A DNA stretch of 64,000 bases from Sepioteuthis lessoniana (Eukaryota; Mollusca; Cephalopoda; Myopsida; Loliginidae): the NCBI GenBank assembly GCA_963585895.1, contig OY757916.1:22004060-22068059 (forward strand). Direction: 5' to 3'. A model generated the notes under the pieces. It was not told where the DNA came from. It searched no databases and saw only the letters and a list, made by a program, of their open reading frames with translations. Below, piece by piece: positions 42,857 to 52,584 of the stretch. Position 1 is the stretch's first letter. Every line of letters starts with the position of its first letter. A program made the translations under genes and the position numbers.

Positions 42857-42974
42857 CATCATCATCATCATCATCCCTGACGCTCTCTCGCCACTTCTCC
42901 CTATCGTTCATTGCCTCTGGCAGATCTTCAGGGCTACATCCCGTATCCTCACATAGCTGCTGAATGTATGTTCG
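42857..42974 (-). mobile_element. RTE-type LINE, 118-bp 3' fragment with 12-bp TSD
   Basis: This is the extreme 3' end (TYIQQLCEDTGCSPEDLPEA region) with a (ATG)n tail. AGTAACAGTAAT lies at 42845-42856 and 42975-42986. It is inserted in the RLE-type LINE. The case gives a clean TSD and confirms (ATG)n as the true 3' end of this LINE. Confidence 0.95.
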
Positions 42975-43296
42975 AGTAACAGTAATAGTATCATAAAACA
43001 AACAGAAATACCACAAGAATCAGGAAATAGAAATGGAAAGAAAAACAATGGTACTGATATTTCAAGCGAAAAACTGATGAAACTGCATATGAGAAAAACT
43101 GGCAACAGAAAGGGAAACCTTATGAAAAAATCAATGTCTTCTAATACCAGCAAAAAAAAAAAAAACGCCATAAGGACCAATTATACAAAAGCAAAAATCA
43201 ATGATTGATAGCAGAGTAGCAAGTGTAGGTTGTGTGGTGATAAAGATAAAACTGTTAATCATATAATACGTTAAAGTAGTAAACAAAGGCAAAAGG

Positions 43297-43876
43297 TTGG
43301 TCGGTTGGTTTATTGAGTTTTATGGCATATCAACCTTTGTAGGTTATTTAACGCCAAATCCATTTTTATGTAAATAATCTGTTTTATCTAAAAAAAAATT
43401 CAGTTTAGCATAAGTACACAGTTTAATAGTCAAAAACATTTCTATTTCAAACTATTCAAGCAGTTATATGTAACAATTCAGTTAGGTGTAAATACAGTTT
43501 TAATGTGGAAAAAACAGTTCTATTTCCAATAATTTAGTTAAGCATAAGCTCTCAGTTTAAATGTAAGTACGGTTTAATTGTCAGAAATATTTCTATTTCA
43601 AGCTATTCAGTTTACTCAAACAATTCAGTTTAGCATAAGTATGCTGTTAGTTCTATTTAACCCATAGATAGGGCTCTATCAGGTGCTACCATTTCGGGCC
43701 AGAGTGGACCTGGGAGTAATAGCAATGAAGGGGTACTTCGCATTCTCCAAAGCTCCAGCACGGCTGGACCTCACCATGAGATTGTTTAGTGTCATATCCA
43801 GGACACTCGTTGGGGGGGTCTTACCCTTCTGCAGAGGTGCAGTCAGTGTATTCTACAGCCCCAGCCGACTGGGCAA
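43297..43876 (-). mobile_element. HMT element, complete copy with 12-bp TSD
   Basis: AAAGGCAAAAGG lies at 43285-43296 and 43877-43888, which fixes the element at 580 bp. The tail end at the left reads as (GGTT)n, and the head ends at CAGCCGACTGGGCAA. It interrupts the zinc-finger region of the RLE-type LINE, whose frame sense resumes on the other side (QKEYNTK). Confidence 0.95.
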
Positions 43877-43984
43877 AAAGGCAAAAGGAGTACAATACTA
43901 AGAACTGTGAATTGTAAAAGAAATAGGAATTTTCCCATACTGCCAAATGGTATACACATTAATCAGAATCCCTCCTAAAAATGG

Positions 43985-44222
43985 GGGGGTGTCCTCGTGG
44001 TGTAATGGTTAAAGCGATGGACTGCGGAATCGTAGTAAGCAAGTTTGTATTCCAGTCGCGCTATTACGTTCACTTTCGGACAAATACCCTTGGGAAAGGT
44101 ATGAACCCCCTTATCCTCCCAGCTATGGGTTAAATAGTACCACTATTGTTCTTCTAGGAGAATGGTTTTCGCATTAAATAACCTACAAAGGTTGATATGC
44201 CATTAAACAAAGAAACCAAACC
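43985..44222 (+). mobile_element. SINE-C, reference-quality copy
   Basis: The head has a perfect A box (TGGTGTAATGG, 43998-44008). The body runs through TTACGTTCACTTTCGG and CTTGGGAAAGGTATGAA, and the tail through AATAACCTACAAAGG to AAAGAAACCAAACC. The tail matches that of HMT elements almost base for base. It is inserted between the finger and endonuclease parts of the RLE-type LINE. Confidence 0.92.
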
Positions 44223-44371
44223 ATCCTTTAGAATGGGACGCATAAAAATCTCATAGATTTTTAGATACAAACAGATAAACCAGATTTAATGTTAATTTAT
44301 AATGATAAAAAAGACCTTGACATCTATTTGTGTTGCTGGTTTGGCGGATCGCCAAGAGAAAATAAGTTTTG

Positions 44372-44598
44372 ATTTGCGACTGTAGTCGAGGGCGACCCGA
44401 AGGCTCTCTTTTCAGTAGCTACTACACCAAGGCGTACGGGAGGGCGCTACTTCTTTCCCTGGATTGCTCCACTTTACCCTCGATACGTACTATATAATGC
44501 TGTGTTGAGCAAGGAGGTATCAAGTACTATTTTTTAAGTCTTTGGTATGACTCGACCTGGGATTGAACCCCGTTTTCCCAGACCATTAGCGAAGAAAG
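44372..44598 (-). mobile_element. SINE-A, head truncated
   Basis: A minus-strand copy running from the 3' end at the left to within the tRNA-like head at CCATTAGCGAAG. The 5' end lacks the A box. It lies inside the endonuclease region of the RLE-type LINE. Confidence 0.88.
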
Positions 44599-44928
44599 TG
44601 AAAACACAGGCAATTACTTGAACCATGTTAGAAAACTAAAAAAGCTTGGAATATGAGGGTGACGGTGATACCATTTGTAGTTGGTGCACTTGGAATAGTC
44701 TCCAGGGGTTTGAAAAAGAAAAGACTAGAAGAATTGGAAATCAGACGAAGACTCGACACCATCCAAACCACAGCATTATTGATATCGGCCGGAATTCTGT
44801 GAAGAACGCGGGAATCCTAAGGAGACACGCTGTTACTCAAACTCCTGTGAAAGACCACCAGCTAACGCTGGTTTGAAAAACTCTTAAGGAGTATAATAAT
44901 AATAATAATAATAATAATAATGGTAAAG

Positions 44929-45110
44929 TCACCAAAGAATTATTAAAGGGACTGGAGGACTTGGAAATAAGTGGACGAATGGAGACCATCCAAAGTGCTA
45001 CATTATTGAGATAGGCCAGAATACTGAGAAGAGTCCTGGAGACTTGAGGAGACTTGCTGTCACTCAAGCTCCAGTGAGAGAACATCAGCTAACACTGATG
45101 GGGAAAACTG
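44929..45110 (+). mobile_element. RLE-type LINE, short 3' fragment inserted at a (TAA)n tail
   Basis: Beginning eight bases after the (TAA)n tail of the preceding copy, the sequence encodes GKVTKELLKGLEDLEISGRM and then RPEYxEKSPGDLRRLAVTQA-like sequence in shifted frames. It ends without a clear TAA run of its own. Confidence 0.82.
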
Positions 45111-45111
45111 T

Positions 45112-45780
45112 CTTACTAGCCGTTATGATTTTTGTGTGGATATTTGAATTTTGATTTTAAATGCCACTCAATTTAGAAGCCTTTCGAGACAAACCTACTT
45201 TAGAAAAGAAAAATTGCTACTGTCTAAATTTAACTAATGTAGATGTTATTGTCTTACATGGAAAATAAAATAAATGTGTTTTAGCATGTATAAATACATA
45301 GATTTCATGAAAAACGGATCCAGTTTCGTGAAATACGCCCTTCTTCTTAGATCAGTCGATAAAAATGTCATTTAAACAAGTGAGATTATGTTTAGCCATA
45401 GTGTTGTGGTCAGGGATACCGATTAGTAAGTCTTGTAACACGATAAGTTCTATCATTTGCAGCCAGATACCAAAAGATCTAATATTTAGAATAGCTTCTA
45501 ACCTAAAAAAAAAAAAAAAAAATTGACGAAACAATAAAAAGGTGGAGTTTGTCTTTTTTTAAGGTGGTGGTGTTTCCTTTTGATTTGAGCTCAAATGTTA
45601 AAGGAATAAATATCTTGGAAGAAGAACAGGAGTAAAAAAAAAAAAAAAAAAAAAAGAATGAAATCAATTCGAAAATTTTCATGAAGCCAATTGTAGAGAT
45701 AAAACAAGTCTGTTGACAAATTTAGAATAAGGTATCATTTACTATTTTCTATCATTAGTTGTCAAAGCTCAAACGCAGAA
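45112..45780. other. No recognisable gene; poly-A runs
   Basis: AT-rich sequence with A runs at about 45507-45523 and 45636-45655. Nothing assignable. Confidence 0.4.
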
Positions 45781-45782
45781 AT

Positions 45783-45831
45783 AGTTATCAGGTCAAAGTA
45801 TGAAGGAAAGAAAGAATGAAAGGAATTAAGG

Positions 45832-45862
<31 letters not shown>

Positions 45863-46100
45863 AAAAAGGAAGAAAGAAAAAGATAGGAAGAAATAAATAA
45901 AGAATCGAAAAAAGAAAGGATGGAAAGAAGGAAAAAGAAGAAAAGAAAGGATGGAAGGAAGGAAAGAAGGAAGAAAGGAATGAAGAAAGTAGGAAGGAAG
46001 AAAGAAAGAAATAAATAAATAAAGGAAAGAAGAAAGAAAGAAAGAAAGAAAGGAAGGAAGGAAGAAAGGAAGGGACAAGGGACAGAAAGAAAGAAAGAAA

Positions 46101-46133
<33 letters not shown>

Positions 46134-46430
46134 GGACAAGGGAAAGAAAAAAGGAAGCGAGAAAGAAAGAAAGAAAGAAAGAAAGTGAAGAAGGAAGAAA
46201 GAAAAAAAGATTGGAAGAAAGGAATAAAGATCGAAGAAAAAAAGGAAAGAAGGATGGAAGAAAGAAAAGAAGGAATAAAGGAAGGAATGAAGGAAAAAAG
46301 AAAGAAAAAAGAAGGAAGGAATAAAGAAAAAAAGACAGGAAGGAAGAAAGAAACATAAAAAGATAGAAAGAAACGAAGGAAGGAAAGAAGGAACAAAAGA
46401 AAAAAAGAAAGAAAGAAAGAAAGAAGGCAT
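45783..46430. repeat. 645-bp polypurine (GAAA/GGAA)n tract
   Basis: The plus strand is almost all A and G, with GAAA, GAAG and GGAA units and scattered interruptions (ATAAAT, GATCG). A recurring block contains GGGACAAGGGA (46072 and 46133). Three overlapping minus-strand frames of 176-236 codons consist of Phe, Leu, Ser and Pro only. They are composition artefacts. Such tracts can form triplex structures. Confidence 0.95.
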
Positions 46431-46431
46431 A

Positions 46432-46810
46432 TATCTTGGTGGACCGAAGTTCTTCTCTCCTTAACTAAACTCTGACAAAGCAAAGATAAGTATATCATGA
46501 AATTAGAAGTGAATGTCTTTAAAAATAAAACTGAACCTTTAAAAAAAAATAATCGCCTGACATTTTTTCAAGAAATTGTATCCGAACATTTATAACTGGT
46601 TTTGTAACTGTTTCATTTAGAATATTTGGTTTCTGTTTTCGTATAGAAGTTAAGGCAAATTCACTCTGTCTCAATTTCAAAGGAATAGATATTTATTAAT
46701 TTCAGATATTTTGACATGAGTGAAGATAAATATTAGCTTGGCGTCAACTTGAAACAAACATTTCTGTGAATAAATGTCTCCGAATAAGTATCTGAGAGCT
46801 GGTAACAAAC
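46432..46810. other. No recognisable gene or repeat
   Basis: AT-rich sequence. Nothing assignable. Confidence 0.35.
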
Positions 46811-46811
46811 A

Positions 46812-46876
46812 ATCAATCTATCTATCTATCTATCTATCTAGCAAGATTGCAAGCTAGCTAGATAGATAGCTAGCTG
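46812..46876. repeat. (TCTA)n with inverted (TAGA)n
   Basis: About eight TCTA units are followed by a short GCAAGATTGC link and then TAGATAGATAG in the inverted sense, so the tract can fold on itself. Confidence 0.9.
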
Positions 46877-47218
46877 TATATATGCCAAATATATCGATGG
46901 TATTAGGAGAAATATAATTAATATCTAATATTTTTATGTTATCAGGACAATGATAATCGATACCTGAAATCTTGATTCTGTTAAAGCAGTGAAAATTTAT
47001 ATCTTATATATACAAGGTGCATTCAATAAGTTTCCAGACTTTTTTTGGTACTGGCATTTAACATTGTCGTAGACTCTTGAAAATTCAGTATGTTATTGCT
47101 ATATATCTTATGAGATGACTGACCAATTTTTATGATTTCAGCTTCAAATAAACAGCTACAGCAGGAATTCGAATACACTCTACTAAAGCCTGATTGTCAC
47201 AGCTTGTGAATTTCAAAA

Positions 47219-47470
47219 ATGCAATCTGTCACTTTAGAAGAACGATATGCAATAAAATTCTGTTTTAAACTTGGAAAAAAGGCCACAGAAACGTATGGAA
47301 TGCTTCTGACTGCTTTTCAGCCATCTTGCATGAATCGAGCACGAGTTTTTGAGTGGCATCAGAGATTCAAGGAAGGCAGGGAGTCTGTGAGGGATGATGA
47401 GAGGTGTGGGAGGAGTAAGGAAGTCAATACACCAGAGTTGATAGGCTTAGGGTTAGGGTTATTATGTTGA
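47219..47470 (+). pseudogene. Mariner transposase, N-terminal half
   Basis: This 83-codon frame holds the DNA-binding half: SVTLEERYAIKFCFKLGKKA, then SCMNRARVFEWHQRFKEGRE and VRDDERCGRSKEV. RVFEWHQRFKEGRE is a strongly conserved mariner block between the two helix-turn-helix motifs and the catalytic core. The frame ends in LGLGLLC, which comes from the telomere-like filler at the deletion junction. The start codon fits the usual mariner start about 200 bp from the terminal repeat. Confidence 0.92.
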
Positions 47471-47479
47471 GGTTTTAAG

Positions 47480-47836
47480 GTGTTCAGGAAGAGATTCCTA
47501 GGGAAGAGGCCAGCACTCTTCAAATCGGGTCAGTGGCATTTCCACCAGGACAATACACCAGTCCACAACTCCAATCTCTTCACAGACTATTTGATTAAGA
47601 TGGGCATGAAGACAGTTCGTCAGCCTCCCTATAGTCCAGACCTTGCTCCCTGTGACTTTTGCTTATTCCCTAATCTCAGAGGCTGTCGTTATGACACAAT
47701 TGAGGAGATAAAAGTGGCTGTGACGAAAGTCATTGACATGCTCACACAGGAAGACTTCCACGAGGCCTTCCAGAATTTGTTGGAACGGTACAACAAATGC
47801 ATTGCAGCTGGAGGAGATTACTTCGTAGGGGACTAG
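47480..47836 (+). pseudogene. Mariner transposase, C-terminal catalytic half
   Basis: This 118-codon frame holds RKRFLGKRPALFKSGQWHFH, the second catalytic aspartate in HQDNTPVHN, and the mariner signature YSPDLAPCDF with the third aspartate. It continues with LRGCRYDTIEEIKVAVTKVI and ends ERYNKCIAAGGDYFVGD, a normal mariner C-terminus. The catalytic domain lacks its first aspartate, so it cannot be functional alone. The apparent start methionine is not the ancestral start. Confidence 0.93.
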
Positions 47837-47911
47837 AGTTTCATGTGTGTACTATCAATAAAAGTGCCCGTACGAAAAAAGTCTGGAAACTTATTTAATG
47901 ATCCTCGTATC

Positions 47912-48100
47912 TATATTATTAAAGCAGACATAATTATTTACGGATATTTTTACGTTATTAAGGCAGATATAATTAATGAATGAAATCTTAATACTATTCT
48001 GGAAGTGATATCTATTATTTGATAACTTCATATTAAGACAGACATAATAAAAGATAGGAAAATTGCATAAAAAAAGAATAGTTTAAATGTATTTTCCACG
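47912..48100. repeat. Degenerate AT-rich tandem repeat
   Basis: Loosely repeated TTAAGACAGACATAAT-like motifs occur here and on the other side of the mariner element (46890-47000). The period is about 60-80 bp and poorly preserved. Confidence 0.4.
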
Positions 48101-48105
48101 CATCA

Positions 48106-48108
<3 letters not shown>

Positions 48109-48160
<52 letters not shown>

Positions 48161-48207
48161 TTTAGTGTGTATGTTTGTGTGTGCGTGTGCGTGAGTATTT
48201 TTGTGTG

Positions 48208-48263
<56 letters not shown>

Positions 48264-48280
48264 CGTGTGAGAGAGAAAGA
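48109..48280. repeat. (TA)n then (TG)n microsatellite
   Basis: TA at 48109-48144, then TG-rich sequence with interruptions to about 48270, and a short GA run. Long antisense frames here are histidine/threonine runs and not genes. Confidence 0.95.
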
Positions 48281-48289
48281 GAGAAAAAG

Positions 48290-49045
48290 GAATTGTGCTT
48301 TGAAAGCCACGTGCATCATTAAACTTTCGAGCAAAGAAAAAAAAAAGATAAAATTTTTTTTCCTGAAAAGTCCTTGAAAAATTCAGAAATTTAAGACAAA
48401 TATAGAAAATGGATTTGGTGTTTCCTAAATAGCAACACCTGTAAGACTTCATATCTGCCCGGAGTTTGGGAAGATGTAGAAAGGTGAGTTCGAATGTGGA
48501 TTGAAACAGTTTGGGAACTACAATGACCAATAAATGTTTGGGGGATTGTAGAATAATTACATAAATAATCAAATTTTATTGTTGAAAAATAATTACTAGA
48601 GTCTCTACGCCTGTTTTTCAGATCCATATAATTTATTGCATCTATTTGCAAATGCCTTGAATTCTCATTTCCATATGATTTACTTAATTGCATAGGGAAT
48701 CTGAACAGCGTACATGGACAGTATATCTTATAGACTTCTGTTTTTTGTGAGCCTTATGATTTTTTATATCAGTGTTTTAATTCTGAAAGGAAGTATTTGT
48801 GAGTTTATCATTAAAATTAAGTGCAAAGTAAAGCATTTTTGTGAGTAAATTTCATGAGTTTTTCAGAAGTCTTGCCCTTTAGAATTTCGGTCGGCTCGCC
48901 TAGAGGCAGACATTAGTAAGTGATTGGAAATGCCTGCAGACAAAAATACAGCTACATGCTATTATAGTGTCAATGAACAATTTAATTGGTAATAAAATTG
49001 ACTGGAATTCCTCAAATTATTTCGTGGTTTCTTAAGAATCTTATC
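48290..49045. other. No recognisable gene or repeat
   Basis: AT-rich sequence. The minus-strand frames at 48391-48693 show no domain I recognise. Confidence 0.35.
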
Positions 49046-49046
49046 T

Positions 49047-49290
49047 TGTATCGGAAATCAAATGAGACAAACTGAACAGATATCTTTAGCTTTGTATCGA
49101 AAAACCGTTGTATCGGAAATCAAATCAGACAACCTGAACAGACATTTTTAGCTTTGTATCGAAAAACCGTTGTAGCGGAAATCAAATCAGACAACCTGAA
49201 CAGACATCTTTAGCCTTGTATCGAAAAACCTTTGTATCGGAAATCAAACCAGACTTACTGGACAGACATCTTTAGCTTTGTATTTATATG
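49047..49290. repeat. 62-bp tandem repeat, four units
   Basis: Units contain TATCGGAAATCAAAT, then CAGACATCTTTAGC and TTGTATCGAAAAACC. The first three are over 90 percent alike and the fourth is diverged. The array leads directly into an HMT head. Confidence 0.93.
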
Positions 49291-49299
49291 ATTTATATG

Positions 49300-49895
49300 C
49301 ATCTCTGCAGAGAGGTAAGACACCCCCAAAGAGTGTCTGGCCTAGACAACTGTGGCAGTAGAATACACCGACTGTATTTCTGTAAAGGGGTAAGACCCAC
49401 CCCCAACGAGTGTCTGGCCTAGACGGATGGGGCTGTAGAATGCACCGACTGTATCTCTGTAAAGGGGTAAGACACCCCCAACGAGTGTCTGGCCTAGACG
49501 GCTGAGGCTGTAGAATACACCGATTGCACCTCTGCAGAGGGGAAGACCTCCCCATAATGAGTGTTCTAGATATGACACAAGACAATCAGATAGTGAGGCT
49601 CCATTAATGCAAGAGCTTTTAAAAAATGAGGAATATCTCTTCATTGTCATTGCTCCCTGGTCCTTTCTGACCCGGAGTGGTAGCGCCAGATAGGATCCAG
49701 TCAATGGGTCAAATAGAACTGATTGACATTTAACTTGAGAGCAAAAAAATAACGTATGCTAAATTGATTTGCGAGAAATAGAACTGTTTGATCATTTAAA
49801 TGTGTGCAAATAAATGAGTCATGTTTAATAGAAATTTTAGTGATACAAAACAATACTTGTAACTATTTCACTGTGTGCAAACAAATAATATATAT
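49300..49895 (+). mobile_element. HMT element, long-array subfamily, with amplified head monomers
   Basis: The outer head is present as about three and a half tandem units of about 75 bp (49306-49560), each with GGGGTAAGAC, CACCCCCAACGAGTGTCTGG and ACACCGACTGTAT. The rest of the head follows to 49735, and then array units of the GAACTGTTTGATCATTTAAA and GTGTGCAAACAAAT type. Array sequence of the same subfamily resumes at 51050, right after the Helitron end, so the Helitron probably split this element. Confidence 0.82.
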
Positions 49896-49899
49896 AAAT

Positions 49900-50560
49900 A
49901 AAGATGTAAATGTTTGTTACTAACCGATAATCTCCAGTTTTATACCTCTAATTGGTTTAAAATTTTGTTAGAGTATTTTATTCGAATACGGGTGTGTTTT
50001 GTATACTTAGTATCCAAAAATTTTTAATAAGTCTTTTTTTTTCCCGAGAAAAGCCGAACGCAAATAATGAAAGTAAACATTATTTTCGTTTTCCAAGAAT
50101 TTTATACGAGAATTTTTTTCTGCTTTTATCTGTTTTCTTTCTTTTTTTTTTTTTGTTAACTTAAACAGACACACTAAACTTGAAACTATATTTCGTTGGT
50201 TCAGTAGTAAGTATTTTTTTATTCTAACGAATTGTTTACTAAATATTTGCTTTTCTTTTTTCAACATTCCTTTTTTTTTAACTTCAACGAAAGACATCCA
50301 TTAAAAAGTTTTCTTTCTTAAACCATATTTCGTCGGTTCAGTAGAAACGAATTGTTTACTCAATATTTTTTTTTAACATTTCTGTTTTTTTTTTGTTTAT
50401 TTTCAACGAAAGACATTCCTTAACAAGTTTTCTTTCGTTAAGAAACTTTAAGCCATATTTCGTTGGTCTAGTTGTAAGTAAATTTTTTTTTATTCTAAAA
50501 ACTTATTCTTAAATTTTTTCTTCATTATTAATATCCCATTTATTTTGTTGTTTAATAAAT
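49900..50560. repeat. T-rich imperfect tandem repeat of about 150 bp
   Basis: Three imperfect units (about 50170-50515) share TATTTCGTTGGTTCAGTAG, ACGAATTGTTTACT and TTCAACGAAAGACAT. The sequence may belong to the Helitron that ends at 51048, but I cannot prove it. Confidence 0.55.
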
Positions 50561-50564
50561 ATTT

Positions 50565-51048
50565 TATGGTGTGCCAATTATCATGTTGCGAAATATTAAC
50601 CAGCCCAAGCTTTGTAACACGTCTTTTCGTAAAAAAAATCAATGACCAACATCGTACAAGCAACAATTTTGACAGGGCCTTTTAAAGGTGAAGATGTCCT
50701 CAAATCACAAATTCCTATGATTCCAACAGATATGTCATTTCAATTTAAGAGATTGCAATTCCCAATTCGATTGGCATTTGCAATCACTATCAACAAAGCA
50801 CAGGGACAACCTTTTGAATTGTGTGGCTTATATTTACACACAGATTGCTTCTCACATGGGCAATTATATGTTGCCAGTTCCAGAACTGACAATCCAGACA
50901 ATCTCTTTATCTACACAGAAAATGGAACTACCAAAAATATTGTGTATCCACAAGTATTAGAAAATTAAACATATTAGAAACGTGCATTTACTTTTTTTTC
51001 CCATTTAAACAAACTGAACCATAGCAACGCGTGGCCGAGTACAGCTAG
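50565..51048 (+). mobile_element. Helitron 3' end
   Basis: The right terminus has a short GC-rich hairpin region (AGCAACGCGTGGCCGAGT) followed by the Helitron 3' end CTAG (51045-51048) and then T. Helitrons end in CTRR and insert between A and T without target duplication. Upstream lies the end of the element's helicase. The 5' terminus was not identified. The sequence after 51048 is HMT array. Confidence 0.85.
50642..50968 (+). pseudogene. Helitron helicase (PIF1-like), C-terminal fragment
   Basis: The 108-codon frame contains IPMIPTDMSFQFKRLQFPI, RLAFAITINKAQGQ (helicase motif V region) and CFSHGQLYVASSR (motif VI), then an NLFIYTENGTTKNIVYP end. These are the closing motifs of SF1B PIF1-like helicases as carried by Helitrons. 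Upstream residues VPIIMLRNINQPKLCN lie in another frame from 50571, so a frameshift separates them. The rest of the Rep/helicase protein is absent. Confidence 0.93.
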
Positions 51049-51049
51049 T

Positions 51050-51250
51050 ATTGAATAGAATTATAAGTGTTAGATAGCAATAATTGAAACACTTTAACCC
51101 CGCTGAAACAATAGCTGTACGACTGTGTAAACAAATTAGTTCTAACTCATTCAAAAATTAAATTACCGACAAACTAATCTCTTACATATCATGTAAATTT
51201 ATTTAAATGTGTGCAAACAAATTAATTAAATACAGGTGAAAATTTCAAGC
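51050..51250 (+). repeat. HMT array, right part after Helitron insertion
   Basis: The sequence TTGAATAGAATTATAAGTGT, then CTACAAACTA/CCGACAAACTA-type and GTGTGCAAACAAATTA motifs, matches the distal array of the 11.65-kb HMT element. That copy shows the same order near 12890-12980. Confidence 0.7.
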
Positions 51251-51420
51251 AGTTCACCGGACACGACTTTTATTCGTATTTTCCCTCTTCTGTTAATTAG
51301 CATAAAACTATATTTCTAAACGTTTTACGGTTCAGCGCAGGAAACAATAATCCCTTCTTGGTCATATCCCGTTGTTTTAACTATTTAGTAAGCTTTGTTT
51401 AATCTAACCTTAGATTGTTG

Positions 51421-51717
51421 ATCCTATTTACCCAACCCCTCCGCTCTGGCAGGATATGACACAAGGTCAATTTTTTAGCGGAGTTTAACAGGTTTGAATT
51501 CAGAGTTTTCCTTCTCCTAGACTAGTTGCCTCACCAAGGCTGAAGAACCTAGTCTGTCCTACTATTTACCCATAGCTGGAGGGAGAATAATTGGATTCAT
51601 ACCTTTCCCAAGGGTATTAGTGCTATGTGAAATGCAATCAGTCTCGTCCAGGATTTGAACTCGAATCGCCGTGTCCATTTCCTGCGACGATAACCAGTCC
51701 ACCACGGGCACCTCCAA
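51421..51717 (-). mobile_element. SINE-B, young full-length copy with 15-bp TSD
   Basis: AACCTTAGATTGTTG lies at 51406-51420 and 51718-51732. The element reads ATCCTATTTACCC at the 3' end (left) and GGGCACCTCC at the 5' end (right), which fixes the SINE-B start as GGAGGTGCCC. Confidence 0.95.
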
Positions 51718-51833
51718 AACCTTAGATTGTTGATAATACTTGCTGTTACTAAGTGGTCACACTGGTGAGTTCGCGTGGCGTAAAGGCTCACATTATCTTA
51801 TCTATATACGTCAACTTTACCATATCATTTCGA

Positions 51834-51875
<42 letters not shown>
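51834..51875. repeat. (TCTA)n microsatellite
   Basis: About ten TCTA units immediately before SINE-C. A shorter run follows that SINE at 52110-52146, so the SINE probably inserted within the microsatellite. Confidence 0.93.
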
Positions 51876-52110
51876 GTGGGGTGTCCTCGTGGCGTAATGG
51901 TTAAAGTGATGGACTGCGAAATCGTAGTAAGCGAGTTCGTATTCCAGTCACGCTGTTACGTTCACTTTCTGGCAAATACCCTTAGGAAAGGTATGAAACC
52001 CTTATCCTCCCAGCTGTGGGTTAAATAGTACCACTACTGTTCTTCTCGGAGAATGGCTTTGGCATCAAATAACCTACAAATGTTGATATGCCATTAAACA
52101 AAGAAACCAA
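51876..52110 (+). mobile_element. SINE-C, young copy inside (TCTA)n
   Basis: Nearly identical to the copy at 43985. The A box is TGGCGTAATGG. The tail ends AAACAAAGAAACC and continues in AATCTATCTATC. Confidence 0.92.
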
Positions 52111-52377
52111 TCTATCTATCTATATATATCAATCTGTCCCTATCTATCTATTTATCCTTTTAATGCCTTCTACGTCCTCAAATATCAACCTTAAAGTTGC
52201 CAAGAACTAGGTCTAATATGTACTGGAGGTGCTGCATACGCAAAATCATATCAAGTCCAAAACATTGCGTTCAAAAATATCGGAAACTGGTTTAAATTTT
52301 TTTTTTATTTTTCAAACTAACACTCATTCATTTTGACCACAGTCTAACGAGTCTTACTTTATCATCTAAGTTACTCG

Positions 52378-52582
52378 GAGAAATCCCTGTGGACCTGTTG
52401 CTAACATGCTGGACAGTGACATTGTAGAAAGCGGGTTCGAACCCTAGTCGTTCTATTGCGTTCACTTTCGGACGAATACAATCAGTTAAATGGTACAACT
52501 ACTGTTTCCGTGCCACTATACTTTCGGCATTGAATAATCCTCGAAGTTTGATATGCCATGTAAAACAAAGAAACCAAACCTA
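52378..52582 (+). mobile_element. SINE-C, diverged with internal deletion
   Basis: The head has a strong B box (GTTCGAACCC). The CTTGGGAAAGGTATG block is missing, and the tail ends ATGTAAAACAAAGAAACC. Confidence 0.8.
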
Positions 52583-52584
52583 AA

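Larger units (their letters stand above)
42262..44921 (+). mobile_element. RLE-type LINE with four later insertions
   Basis: The LINE segments are 42262-42856, 42987-43296, 43889-43984, 44223-44371 and 44599-44921. They carry a reverse transcriptase block (DYIKLFVKNEK, GMEFGIYKCAMLIM, then RTLGEKENYKYLG), the CCHC finger (SKCRLCGDKDKTVNHII), KPDLMLIYNDKK of the endonuclease, VTVIPFVVGALGIVSRGL and a (TAA)n tail (44891-44921). Insertions are an RTE-type LINE, an HMT element, a SINE-C and a SINE-A. The LINE itself amounts to about 1.5 kb and its 5' part is absent. Confidence 0.85.
47011..47909 (+). mobile_element. Mariner element, internally deleted (895 bp), best preserved
   Basis: TA (47011-47012 and 47908-47909) flanks inverted ends with AATAAGTTTCCAGAC and GTCTGGAAACTTATT. 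The two halves of the transposase survive in long frames, but the part holding the first catalytic aspartate is replaced by TTAGGGTTAGGGTTA (about 47448-47462). The flanking DNA (GTTAAAGCAGTGA on the left, ATTAAAGCAGACA on the right) appears to be one repeat split by the insertion. Confidence 0.95.

Noticed and set aside
45762-46498. Minus-strand frames of 176-236 codons
   Set aside because: They consist of Phe, Leu, Ser and Pro from a polypurine tract and are open in all three frames.
47448-47462. Telomere or interstitial telomeric array (TTAGGG)
   Set aside because: Only two and a half repeats, located at the deletion junction of a mariner element.
50642-50968. Host PIF1 helicase gene
   Set aside because: Only the C-terminal motifs are present, with a frameshift upstream and a Helitron 3' terminus directly downstream.
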